From Zavarzinia sp. (lineage in GTDB: Bacteria > Pseudomonadota > Alphaproteobacteria > Zavarziniales > Zavarziniaceae), in assembly GCA_028694545.1 (NCBI GenBank), contig JAQVKV010000109.1, forward strand, positions 1 to 7,058: DNA of 7,058 nt, in the 5' to 3' direction. The translations under genes and the position numbers were made by a program. This document shows, one piece after another, positions 1-5,998 of this stretch (its first letter is position 1; the number at the start of each line of letters is the position of its first letter). Under the pieces are notes generated by a model. It ran no database searches. It worked only from the letters and a program-made list of their open reading frames with translations, and was not told the origin of the DNA.

Positions 1-1188
1 CTCGACCGTGATCGCCTCCGCCGGATTGTGGCTGATGCCTTTCTCGCAGCGCACGAAGATCATGCCGACAGGGCAGAGCCTCGAAAACGCCATGGCGTCG
101 TGGCCGGCCCCCGACGGCAGGTGCCGGACCTCGACGCCCGCGCCAGCGATCGATCGCCCGATCGTCTCGATCAGCCGGGGATCGCAGCGGCAGGCCGAGG
201 CTTCATGGGTCAGGGTAATGGCGATGTCGACTCCGCGTGCCTCCGCGATCTCGCCGATGCGCCGGTCGATGTCGGCGACGGCGCGGCGGCGCGCGGCGTC
301 CGACGGCGAGCGCACGTCCATGGTGAAGCGCACCAGCCCGGGAATGACGTTGACGGCCCCGGGCAGCACGTCGACACGGCCGACGGTCGCCACCAGTTCG
401 GGTTCGGCGCCGCCCCGGGCCTCGACCGCCAGCATCATCTCGGCGGCGGCGGCCAGCGCGTCTCGGCGCAGGTGCATGGGCACGGTGCCGGCGTGATTGG
501 CGGTGCCCCGCACCTCGACCGACAGGCGGCTGGCGCCGTTGATCGCGGTGACGACGCCGACCGGCAGGCCGGCGTCCTCGAGCACGGGGCCCTGTTCGAT
601 ATGAAGTTCCACGAAGGCGAGGACCTGGTCGCGGCGCCGGGCCGACTCGCCGATACGGGTTGGGTCACAGCCGAAAGCGACCAGCGCCTCGCGCAGCGAG
701 ATGCCTTCCTTGTCGCGCAGGGAGAGCGTGGTCTGGTCGAAGGTACCGGCGATCGCCCGCGAGCCCGACAGGGTTACGGGAAAACGCACGCCTTCCTCGT
801 CGCCGAAGGCAATGATTTCGATCGCGAAGGGGAAACGCTCGCCGTTCCGGTGCAATTCCTCGACACAGCCAAGCGCGGCTAGCACGCCCATGTTGCCGTC
901 GTATTTGCCGGCGTCGCGCACCGTGTCGATATGGCTGCCCATCATCAGGCAGGGCGCGTCCGGCGCCGTTCCCTCGTAGCGGCCGACGACATTGCCGATA
1001 GCGTCGACATGGGCGGTCATGCCGGCGGCGCGCATCCAGCCCATCAGTTCGGCGCTGGCCGCCTGATGTTCGGGCGAGAGGAAGACGCGGGTGAGCTTGT
1101 CCGGCCCGTCCTCGGAGTGGCGGGCGAAGGCTTCCAACCGGTCATAGAGCCGTTGGCCGAGGGTGAGGTCGTTGGCGGTCTGGCGCAT
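1..1188 (-). CDS. Zn-dependent amidohydrolase, allantoate / N-carbamoyl-L-amino-acid hydrolase family (M20 fold), 3' end cut by window
   Basis: This is a cytosolic binuclear zinc hydrolase that would cleave a ureido or carbamoyl amide bond, releasing ammonia and CO2, as AllC and HyuC do. From the ATG at 1188 there are 396 codons with no stop before the left edge; E. coli AllC has about 411 residues, so only a short C-terminal tail is missing. All metal ligands of the family are visible: His86 (GSHIDTV), Asp97 (YDG), Glu131-Glu132 (FGDEEG; base and ligand), His196 (ELHIEQGP) and His387 (ISHNPAE). Their spacing matches AllC, whose ligands lie about five residues earlier. The middle part around residues 210-320 is the dimerisation domain (NGASRLSVEV, GTANHAGTVP). 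The start has no strong Shine-Dalgarno. The gene lies 83 bases downstream of the thiamine-diphosphate enzyme on the same strand, so co-transcription is likely. The family is certain, but the substrate (allantoate, N-carbamoyl amino acid or ureidopropionate) is not. Confidence 0.9.
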   Translation of the reverse strand, partial: MRQTANDLTLGQRLYDRLEAFARHSEDGPDKLTRVFLSPEHQAASAELMGWMRAAGMTAHVDAIGNVVGRYEGTAPDAPCLMMGSHIDTVRDAGKYDGNMGVLAALGCVEELHRNGERFPFAIEIIAFGDEEGVRFPVTLSGSRAIAGTFDQTTLSLRDKEGISLREALVAFGCDPTRIGESARRRDQVLAFVELHIEQGPVLEDAGLPVGVVTAINGASRLSVEVRGTANHAGTVPMHLRRDALAAAAEMMLAVEARGGAEPELVATVGRVDVLPGAVNVIPGLVRFTMDVRSPSDAARRRAVADIDRRIGEIAEARGVDIAITLTHEASACRCDPRLIETIGRSIAGAGVEVRHLPSGAGHDAMAFSRLCPVGMIFVRCEKGISHNPAEAITVE

Positions 1189-1251
1189 GATCAAAAGGAT
1201 ATGGGGGTGTTTTCCGTTCTGTCTTCCGCTCGCTTTCCCAATGGTCCTTCT

Positions 1252-1270
1252 GCGATTTCCGAAAAATCGC
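1252..1270 (-). other. Intercistronic hairpin just after the thiamine-enzyme stop codon
   Basis: A perfect 7-base inverted repeat (GCGATTT, five-base loop, AAATCGC) begins one base after the TGA at 1274-1272. On the minus strand it is followed by AGAAGGACC rather than a run of U, so it is not a standard intrinsic terminator. It may protect the upstream message end or lower expression of the downstream amidohydrolase. The structure is seen in the sequence; the role is a guess. Confidence 0.35.
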
Positions 1271-1271
1271 G

Positions 1272-2942
1272 TCAGGAGGCGCGCAGGGCGGCGAGGGTGG
1301 TACGGGTGGAAATCACCTCGATCGACAGTTTCAGGCACAGCAGCGCCGGCTGGCCCCGTTCCGTCGCCGCCAGCGCCCGGTCCAGCGCCGGGGCGAAGCC
1401 GGCGGTCTCGCGCACGGTCTCGCCATGGGCGCCATAGGCTTGCGCCAGCGCCGCGAAATCCGGGTTGCTGAGGTCGCTGGCGACGACACGGCCCGGATAA
1501 TGGCGTTCCTGATGCATGCGGATGGTGCCGAAGGCGGCATTGTCGATCAGGATGATGAGCGGCGCCGCGCCATGGCGGATCGCGGTCGCCAGTTCCTGGC
1601 CGGTCATCAGGAAGCCGCCGTCGCCGACGAAGGCGACGACCGGCCGCTCGCCCGCGCATTCGATGGCGGCACCCACCGCCGCCGGCACCGCGTAACCCAT
1701 GGCGCCGTTGCAGGGGCCGAGCTGGCTCTTGAACCGGCGATAGCACCAGAAGCGTTGCAGCCAGCCGGAGAAATTGCCGGCGTCATTCACCATGACAGTC
1801 TCTTCCGGCAGCACCGCCGCCAGATGGGCCATGACCGCATTCATGTCGAGCGGGCCGGGGCAGGGATCGGGCCGCGTGCTCGCCACATAATCGGCACGGA
1901 CGGCGGCGGTCCAGGCCGACCAGCCAATTTCCGGCGCGGGCAGGGCGGCGGCGGCGGCGGCGAACTCGCACGGCCCCGCCTCGATCGCCAGCGCGGGCTG
2001 ATAGACCCGGCCCAGTTCGGCGAGATCGGCATGGACATGGATGAGCGGCACGGCGGGGACCGGAATGTCGATCAGCGTATAGCCTTGGGTCGAGATCTCC
2101 GACAGCCGCGTGCCGACGGCGAGGATGAGGTCCGCCTCGCGGATGCGGGCGATCAGGCGCTTGTCCACTGCGGTGCCGAGTTCGCCGGCATAGACCGGCA
2201 GTTCGTTGTCGACATAATCCTGGCGGCGGAAGGAACAGGCGGTGGGCAGGTTCCAGGCCATGGCGAAACGCCTGATGTCGTCCGCCGCCGCCGCCGTCCA
2301 GCCGCCGCCCCCGACGATCATCAGGGGCCGCCGCGCCCGGGCGATCCGCCGTCCCATCTCGGCGATCAGGGCGGGGTCGGGGAAGGGGGCCAGGACCGGG
2401 GCCGGGGGCGCATCCGCCACCGCGACCATGTCCTCCAGCATGTCCTCGGGCAGGGAAATGGCGACGGGTCCGGGGCGGCCGCCGGCGGCGACGCGGAAGG
2501 CGCGGGCCATGATTTCGGGCAGGCGACGGGCATCGTTCACCTCGACCGCCCATTTCGTGGTCCAGCCGAAGAGGCGGTCGACGTCGATCTCCTGGAATGC
2601 CTCGCGGTGGCGCATCTCGCGCCCCACCTGGCCGATCAGCAGGATCATCGGCGTTGAATCCTGCATGGCGGTGTGAACGCCGATCGCCGCATTGCAGGCG
2701 CCGGGTCCGCGCGTGACGAAACAGATGCCGACCTCGCCGGTCAGCTTGGCGTGGGCCTCGGCCATGAAGGCGGCGCCGCCCTCCTGCCGACACACGACGC
2801 TTTCGATCGAATCATCGCGCTCGTAGAGGGCGTCGAGGGCGGCGAGATAGCTTTCGCCCGGCACCAGGAAGACCCGGCGCACGCCGTTGATCACCAGTTG
2901 GTCGACGAGGATGGCGCCGCCGCTGCGTGTCCCGTTGCTCAT
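1272..2942 (-). CDS. Thiamine-diphosphate-dependent enzyme, acetolactate synthase-like (large-subunit fold)
   Basis: A 556-residue ThDP enzyme with the full three-domain layout of the acetolactate synthase / benzoylformate decarboxylase superfamily. Residues about 1-175 form the Pyr domain, with the cofactor-activating Glu54 in RQEGGAAFMAEA and the RGPGACNAA and MQDSTPMI loops. A central Rossmann-like domain spans about 185-325. The C-terminal PP domain has GDGG at 440-443 and the metal-binding Asn468 (IDN), the usual GDG-X(24-27)-N signature. The members would decarboxylate a 2-oxo acid or ligate the product to a second carbonyl. The residue before the Glu is Gln, not the His of typical acetolactate synthases (RHEQ), and no small regulatory subunit gene is visible, so it is unlikely to be the biosynthetic IlvB. 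I chose the ATG at 2942 (MSNGTRSGG); a TTG at 2963 would add seven residues but lacks a ribosome binding site. It probably forms an operon with the amidohydrolase downstream. The substrate is unknown. Confidence 0.88.
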   Translation of the reverse strand: MSNGTRSGGAILVDQLVINGVRRVFLVPGESYLAALDALYERDDSIESVVCRQEGGAAFMAEAHAKLTGEVGICFVTRGPGACNAAIGVHTAMQDSTPMILLIGQVGREMRHREAFQEIDVDRLFGWTTKWAVEVNDARRLPEIMARAFRVAAGGRPGPVAISLPEDMLEDMVAVADAPPAPVLAPFPDPALIAEMGRRIARARRPLMIVGGGGWTAAAADDIRRFAMAWNLPTACSFRRQDYVDNELPVYAGELGTAVDKRLIARIREADLILAVGTRLSEISTQGYTLIDIPVPAVPLIHVHADLAELGRVYQPALAIEAGPCEFAAAAAALPAPEIGWSAWTAAVRADYVASTRPDPCPGPLDMNAVMAHLAAVLPEETVMVNDAGNFSGWLQRFWCYRRFKSQLGPCNGAMGYAVPAAVGAAIECAGERPVVAFVGDGGFLMTGQELATAIRHGAAPLIILIDNAAFGTIRMHQERHYPGRVVASDLSNPDFAALAQAYGAHGETVRETAGFAPALDRALAATERGQPALLCLKLSIEVISTRTTLAALRAS

Positions 2943-3023
2943 GACGAATCCCGTTTCTGCCAAGGGCCGACATTCTAGGCGGTCACGGGCGGTTTTGGTC
3001 TAGTCTGTCGGCATGGCTCGCAT

Positions 3024-3032
3024 GAGGAGAGG
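3024..3032 (+). promoter_or_regulatory. Shine-Dalgarno site of the SNase-like gene
   Basis: GAGGAGAGG ends two bases before the ATG at 3035; its AGGAG core sits about seven bases upstream. It fixes this start and strongly favours the plus-strand gene over the long antisense frame. The 92-base gap to the divergent thiamine-enzyme start must hold promoters for both directions, but I could not identify clear -35/-10 pairs in it. Confidence 0.7.
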
Positions 3033-3034
3033 CG

Positions 3035-3850
3035 ATGCAGGTGAACAGGCGGCTCTTGCTGGTGCTCGGGGGATTGCTGGGCGGCGGCCTCTGGCATCGT
3101 AAGGCTGCGGCCGGGCCCGCCGTGCCGGCCGATCTGAAGCGTGTGGGCCAGGGCCGCGTGGTCGAGGTGGTGGACGGCGATACGGTCCGCCTCGACAATC
3201 GCGAGCAGGTCCGTCTTGTCGGCACCCAGGCGCCGAAGCTGCCACTCGGGCGGCCCGGTTATCCGACCTGGCCTCTCGGGCCCGAATCGCGGGCGCATCT
3301 GGCGGAACTGGTGACGGGGCAGCGGGTCGAATTGTGGTCTGGCGGTACAAGGCGCGACCGCCACGGCCGCGTCCTCGCCCATCTCGTCACCGGGGACGGT
3401 ACCTGGATCCAGGGCGCGATGCTGCGCGACGGTTTCGCCCGGGTCTATACCTTCAAGGACAATCGCGCCGCCATCCGCCCCATGCTGGCGCTCGAGGCGG
3501 CGGCGCGGGCTTCCCGGCTGGGGCTCTGGGCCGACACCACCTACCGCGTGCGCCAGGCCGATGAAGCCGGTCTCGCAGCCGAGGCCGGTGGCGTGCCCGG
3601 CTATCACCTGGTCGAGGGCAAGGTGCTGCGGGTCGGCCAGTCGCGCGGGCGCTGGTTCCTCAATTTCGGCCAGGACCAGCGCAGCGACTTCACGGCGACC
3701 GTGGCGCCCGAGGATACGGATGTCTTCGAAGAGGCCGGGATCGATATCGCCGGCTACAAGGGCCACAAGCTGCGCATTCGCGGCTGGATAGAGGACCGCA
3801 ACGGCGCCTCCATCGACGTGACCCACCCCGAGCAGATCGAAATCCTCTAG
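3035..3850 (+). CDS. Secreted SNase-like (thermonuclease-fold) protein with altered active site and C-terminal OB-like domain
   Basis: 271 residues. An N-terminal signal peptide (basic MQVNRR, then LLLVLGGLLGGGLW, probable cleavage after AAA at 24-26) sends it to the periplasm or outside. Residues about 38-168 are an SNase domain: DGDT at 47-50, Arg60 in VRL, DRHGR at 108-112 (Arg112 matches staphylococcal Arg87), and LGLWAD near its end. By alignment to the staphylococcal loop RLLLVDTPE, this protein reads RLVGTQAPK: the calcium-binding Asp40 is Gln65 and the catalytic Glu43 is Lys68. Classical calcium-dependent nuclease activity is therefore doubtful. Residues about 188-271 form a second beta-rich segment (VEGKVLRVG, LNFGQDQRSDFTATV, LRIRGWIEDRNG) that looks like an OB-type nucleic-acid or ligand-binding fold. 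It is transcribed alone, divergent from the thiamine enzyme and convergent with the next gene. Family assignment is firm; activity is open. Confidence 0.88.
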   Translation: MQVNRRLLLVLGGLLGGGLWHRKAAAGPAVPADLKRVGQGRVVEVVDGDTVRLDNREQVRLVGTQAPKLPLGRPGYPTWPLGPESRAHLAELVTGQRVELWSGGTRRDRHGRVLAHLVTGDGTWIQGAMLRDGFARVYTFKDNRAAIRPMLALEAAARASRLGLWADTTYRVRQADEAGLAAEAGGVPGYHLVEGKVLRVGQSRGRWFLNFGQDQRSDFTATVAPEDTDVFEEAGIDIAGYKGHKLRIRGWIEDRNGASIDVTHPEQIEIL

Positions 3851-3859
3851 GGGAATTGG

Positions 3860-3955
3860 CCCCTCACCCCACCCTCTCCCCCAAAGGGGCGAGGGAGAGA
3901 TGAAGCACGGGGCAGGCCCCCTCGCCCCATTCGGGGAGAGGGCCGGGGTGAGGGG
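3860..3955. repeat. GC-rich dispersed palindromic repeat between convergent genes, possible bidirectional terminator
   Basis: The outer arms CCCCTCACCCC (3860-3870) and GGGGTGAGGGG (3945-3955) pair perfectly. They continue through CCCTCTCCCC (3873-3882 region) and GGGGAGAGGG (3933-3942) with a small internal mismatch. An inner 10-base pair joins GGGGCGAGGG (3886-3895) to CCCTCGCCCC (3919-3928), so the whole 96 bases can fold into a cruciform-like hairpin. Smaller local hairpins are also possible (CCCC AAA GGGG, CCCC ATTC GGGG). This is the well-known intergenic 'CCCTCACCCC...CCCTCTCCCC' palindrome type that yields LPSPRPSP and FGGEGGVRG peptides when translated. It begins 10 bases after the SNase-like stop codon and ends 31 bases before the stop of the convergent phosphoesterase-like gene, so it could end transcripts from both sides, although it lacks a clear U run. 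Confidence 0.75.
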
Positions 3956-3986
3956 AGAAACACCGGTCTCTCAGGGCCTGTCTTGA

Positions 3987-4805
3987 TCAGGCCTCGAGCC
4001 ATTCCTCGATCGAGGAATCGGGCAGGAAACAGGCGGCGGCCAGCTTGCCGCCAAAGCCGCAGCCGCCGTCGATGGTGGCGCGGTGCGGGCCGACGGCCGT
4101 ACCGGCGCCGGTACGGTCGTAACCGCGCACGACCAGTCGGAAGTCGCCATACGGCTCCGCGTCGATGGGAAAGCCGACACCCGAGCCCCACCAGAAAGTG
4201 TCGCGCTGTTCGCTCAGGGGGCGGCCGGTGTCGAGCCCGGCGTTGACGAAGAGCATTCCCGCGTCGGTGGAGACGGCATAGCGCCGCAGGCACGACAGCA
4301 TCTCGTCATGCCCCGGGTGGTCGTGCACGGCCTGCAGCAGGCGCGCGGTCCAGCGTGTGATGGCGATGACGCCGTCGCGGCAATGGCCGAAGCCGCTGTC
4401 GGGATCGATTCCATAGGAGCGGATGGTGGCGCCCACGCCCTGGCCGATCATCCAGGACAGCACTTCGCGCGGGTTGGGCGCGAATTGCAACTGGGCGAGT
4501 TTCACCCACATTTCTTCCTGCGCGCCACGCAGGTGGATGACATCCCACGGTTCCATGCCGGCCAAGCCGAGAAAGTGGCGGCGGAAAGCCAGCAACTCGT
4601 CCATCGTGTCGACCGCCGCCGCGCCATGGCCGATCATGTTCCCGAGATAGACGAGGCGATCCCCCGGTCGCAGTCGCGCGGCCATCTGGTCGTGCAGGGC
4701 GGTCAGGCGCGCGATGTCGGCGTGGATGGCGCCGACGCACCAGATCCGCCTGGCGCGGTCGATCCGGCCGTAGATCTCGCTATGCGCGCTTGCCATCACC
4801 GTCAT
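3987..4805 (-). CDS. Calcineurin-like (PPP) metallophosphoesterase homologue with degenerate metal site, probable pseudophosphatase
   Basis: 272 residues, the usual length for bacterial PPP-type Ser/Thr or bis-tetraphosphate phosphatases, with each signature motif in order but altered. VGAIHA (24-29) replaces VGDIHG, so the metal Asp is Ala26 while His28 stays. YLGNMIGHG (53-61) replaces FLGDYIDRG, Asp to Asn56. LRGAQEE (92-98) replaces LRGNHE, so the Asn is Ala95 and the His is Gln96. FVNAGL (186-191) replaces FVHAGL, His to Asn188. VRGYDRTG (226-233) replaces V-GHT, His to Tyr229. The end, IDGGCGFGGKLAA, matches IDTGA-YGG-LTA. Five of six metal ligands are therefore gone, and the known two-metal hydrolysis should not work. 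The frame is open and normally coded, so I infer a retained non-catalytic role. The start is the ATG at 4805, preceded by AAGGAAG about 11 bases upstream; an ATG three codons later is possible. It is monocistronic as far as visible. Confidence 0.8.
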   Translation of the reverse strand: MTVMASAHSEIYGRIDRARRIWCVGAIHADIARLTALHDQMAARLRPGDRLVYLGNMIGHGAAAVDTMDELLAFRRHFLGLAGMEPWDVIHLRGAQEEMWVKLAQLQFAPNPREVLSWMIGQGVGATIRSYGIDPDSGFGHCRDGVIAITRWTARLLQAVHDHPGHDEMLSCLRRYAVSTDAGMLFVNAGLDTGRPLSEQRDTFWWGSGVGFPIDAEPYGDFRLVVRGYDRTGAGTAVGPHRATIDGGCGFGGKLAAACFLPDSSIEEWLEA

Positions 4806-4888
4806 GGTGCCCGTCGCTTCCTTTCGCCGCGAATCGATTGCCTTTTGGAAATTAGCCGAATTCTACCATTTCTAGGTTTGGCGGCGAG

Positions 4889-4912
4889 GGGCACATACAA
4901 GACTTTGTGCCC
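4889..4912. promoter_or_regulatory. Inverted repeat GGGCACA-N10-TGTGCCC, candidate operator
   Basis: Two perfect 7-base arms (4889-4895 and 4906-4912) flank a 10-base centre, a spacing that fits a dimeric DNA-binding protein. It lies 84-107 bases upstream of the phosphoesterase-like ATG and downstream of the carD terminator, within the only promoter space available to that gene. No U run follows on either strand, which argues against a terminator. The symmetry is seen; the binding role is inferred. Confidence 0.3.
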
Positions 4913-4942
4913 TTGCGCGGGATTCTTCTCTCTGTCCGGCCC

Positions 4943-4982
4943 GCCAAAGAAAAACGGCGGCGGCATTGCTGCCACCGCCGTT
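4943..4982 (-). terminator. Intrinsic terminator of carD
   Basis: Read on the minus strand, a 13-base-pair stem (AACGGCGGTGGCA paired with TGCCGCCGCCGTT, one G-U wobble) is closed by a GCAA loop of the stable GNRA type at 4966-4969. It runs directly into TTTTTCTTT. It begins 34 bases after the carD stop codon. On the plus strand the wobble becomes a C-A mismatch and the stem is not followed by T, so the signal is directional and belongs to carD. Confidence 0.85.
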
Positions 4983-5016
4983 CCGAAAGGGAAGGCCCGG
5001 AAGGAGAAGGGGGCGC

Positions 5017-5532
5017 TCAGGCGGCGCGCAGGACCTTTTCCAGCCGTTCCACCGCCGCGATCTCGTCGATCTTCTCGACCGCAGCGACTTCGCGGGCCAG
5101 GCGGTCCAGCGCCGCCTCGTAGATCTGGCGTTCGCTGTAGGATTGTTCCGGCTGGCCGGCGTTGCGGTGCAGGTCGCGCACCACCTCGGCGATCGAGACC
5201 GGGTCGCCCGAATTGATCTTCGCCTCATATTCCTGGGCGCGGCGGCTCCACATGGTGCGCTTCACGCGGGCCCGGCCCTTCAACACGGTGAGGGCAGCCT
5301 TCATGGTATCCGGGCTCGACAGCTTGCGCATGCCGACCGAGGTCGCCTTGCCGCAGGGCACCCGGAGGGTCATCTTGTCCTTGTCGAAGACGATGACGAA
5401 GAGTTCGAGGGCAAAGCCGGAAATGGTTTGGCTTTCGACGGCCACAATCTTGCCCACGCCATGCGCGGGGTAAACGATATGGTCGCCGACCGCATAGTCG
5501 ACAAGCACCTTCTTCTTCGTCACGACAGCCAT
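5017..5532 (-). CDS. carD: CarD/CdnL-family transcriptional regulator
   Basis: A 171-residue RNA polymerase-binding regulator. In mycobacteria and Caulobacter, CarD/CdnL binds the beta subunit through its N-terminal domain and stabilises the open complex at rRNA and growth promoters. Here the RNA polymerase-interacting domain spans about residues 10-65 (YAVGDHIVYPAHGVGKI, then the hydrophobic LELFVIVF strand). The family signature VPCGKATSVGMRKLSS covers 59-73. The helical C-terminal domain contains Trp95 (TMWSRRAQEYEAKI), equivalent to the tryptophan that wedges into promoter DNA. The protein ends in Ala-Ala, as in Caulobacter CdnL, where the terminal alanines allow ClpXP turnover. The ATG at 5532 is preceded by AGGA six bases upstream; the frame stays open to 5667 but the added residues are not CarD-like. 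The gene has its own terminator and lies downstream of fdxA, an arrangement I recall from other alphaproteobacteria. Confidence 0.95.
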   Translation of the reverse strand: MAVVTKKKVLVDYAVGDHIVYPAHGVGKIVAVESQTISGFALELFVIVFDKDKMTLRVPCGKATSVGMRKLSSPDTMKAALTVLKGRARVKRTMWSRRAQEYEAKINSGDPVSIAEVVRDLHRNAGQPEQSYSERQIYEAALDRLAREVAAVEKIDEIAAVERLEKVLRAA

Positions 5533-5540
5533 TTTTCGTC

Positions 5541-5599
5541 CTATCTTAGACGGATAGACAATTTGTCCTGCGCGGCCGAGTCCGTCGGGCCTCGAGGCC
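5541..5599 (-). promoter_or_regulatory. carD: Symmetric elements in the carD leader/promoter
   Basis: Within 70 bases of the carD ATG lie three inverted repeats. In the message, CUAUC-N7-GAUAG ends where the Shine-Dalgarno AGGA (5539-5542) begins and overlaps it by two bases, so pairing could partly hide the ribosome binding site. GACAA-N-TTGTC is an 11-base odd palindrome directly next to it, and GGCCTCGAGGCC is a perfect 12-base palindrome 55 bases upstream of the ATG. A weak -10-like TATAAG on the minus strand (5746-5751 region) has only a poor TTCATT as its -35 box. The repeats are seen; regulation is inferred. Confidence 0.35.
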
Positions 5600-5919
5600 G
5601 CAGGCATAAGCACCATTTGCCAAGGTCGGATGGCGCAAGCCGCCGTTCGGACAAAACCAGCACGCACGCAATCTTCTGTTGCGACGGCATTCAGTCTGGT
5701 CCTGAAGGGCGGTATCCTGAGGGATGTGCCAACCGGGTCATTCTTATATCATGCTGCGCGGCGAAAATGAAGCGACAGACACGATGGCCCCTTGACACGG
5801 CGCCTATAAAATTTCAGGAGAGGGGTTTGTCGCCGACCTAAGTCTTTGAACTGCTTCACCGAATCGTAATGGAAGCGATTTTTCGCCGCATGGCCATGCA
5901 TTGGGGCCATGACGCATTA

Positions 5920-5989
5920 TCACCGCCGGCGCGGCGGCGGTGACGGTTCCCGACGGAAAAGCGGGTGCGGCGCGGCAAAAACGCCGCGC
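5920..5989 (-). terminator. Two GC-rich hairpins after fdxA, possible transcript end
   Basis: The first hairpin, 5970-5989, has a 7-base perfect stem GCGCGGC/GCCGCGC whose minus-strand loop is GUUUUU; it starts ten bases after the fdxA stop. The second, 5920-5943, has a perfect 9-base stem TCACCGCCG/CGGCGGTGA with a six-base loop. Neither is followed by a proper U run, so termination may be weak, factor-dependent, or allow read-through into carD. Confidence 0.4.
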
Positions 5990-5998
5990 GCGCGAGAA

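Larger units (their letters stand above)
5533..5998. other. 466-base non-coding region between fdxA and carD
   Basis: No convincing gene, tRNA or known RNA is visible. The part next to fdxA holds two GC-rich hairpins (separate entry). The part next to carD holds a cluster of symmetric elements: CTATC-N7-GATAG (5541-5557), GACAA-N-TTGTC (5557-5567) and the perfect 12-base palindrome GGCCTCGAGGCC (5588-5599). The middle (about 5700-5900) is less GC-rich than the rest of the window and includes ATATCATG and CCTATAAAATTTC stretches typical of promoter DNA. Its length is large for a simple promoter, so a long carD leader or a small RNA is possible. Confidence 0.5.

Noticed and set aside
28..882. 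284-codon plus-strand frame
   Set aside because: It is antisense to the amidohydrolase, which shows every family metal ligand at the right spacing.
1425..2657. 410-codon plus-strand frame
   Set aside because: It lies entirely opposite the thiamine-diphosphate enzyme and shows only low-complexity Arg/Gly/Ala sequence typical of an antisense shadow.
1272..2942. Glyoxylate carboligase, suggested by the allantoate-type neighbour
   Set aside because: Glyoxylate carboligase lacks the cofactor-activating Glu (it has Val), whereas this protein has Glu54 in RQEGG and a different surrounding motif.
2943..2963. TTG start adding seven residues to the thiamine enzyme
   Set aside because: There is no ribosome site before it, and the internal ATG gives a normal family N-terminus. 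It remains possible but less likely.
2975..3826. 283-codon open frame on the minus strand opposite the SNase-like gene
   Set aside because: It is antisense to a gene with clear family motifs, a signal peptide and a strong ribosome site. Its product has no recognisable domain; long antisense frames are common in GC-rich DNA.
3847..4293. 148-codon minus-strand frame ending in SPRPSPRMGRG and FGGEGGVRG
   Set aside because: The C-terminal part is a translation of the palindromic repeat and the rest is a shifted frame inside the phosphoesterase-like gene.
5533..5667. N-terminal extension of carD by 45 codons
   Set aside because: The added residues are unlike CarD proteins. The ATG at 5532 has a good AGGA six bases upstream and gives the normal family length.
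5792..5810. TTGACA and TATAAA as a plus-strand promoter
   Set aside because: The two boxes are only seven bases apart instead of about 17, and neither finds a good partner at proper spacing.
5869..5943. 24-codon plus-strand frame starting MEAIFRRM
   Set aside because: It has no ribosome site and ends inside the GC hairpin. It has no similarity I recognise, so chance is the simplest explanation.
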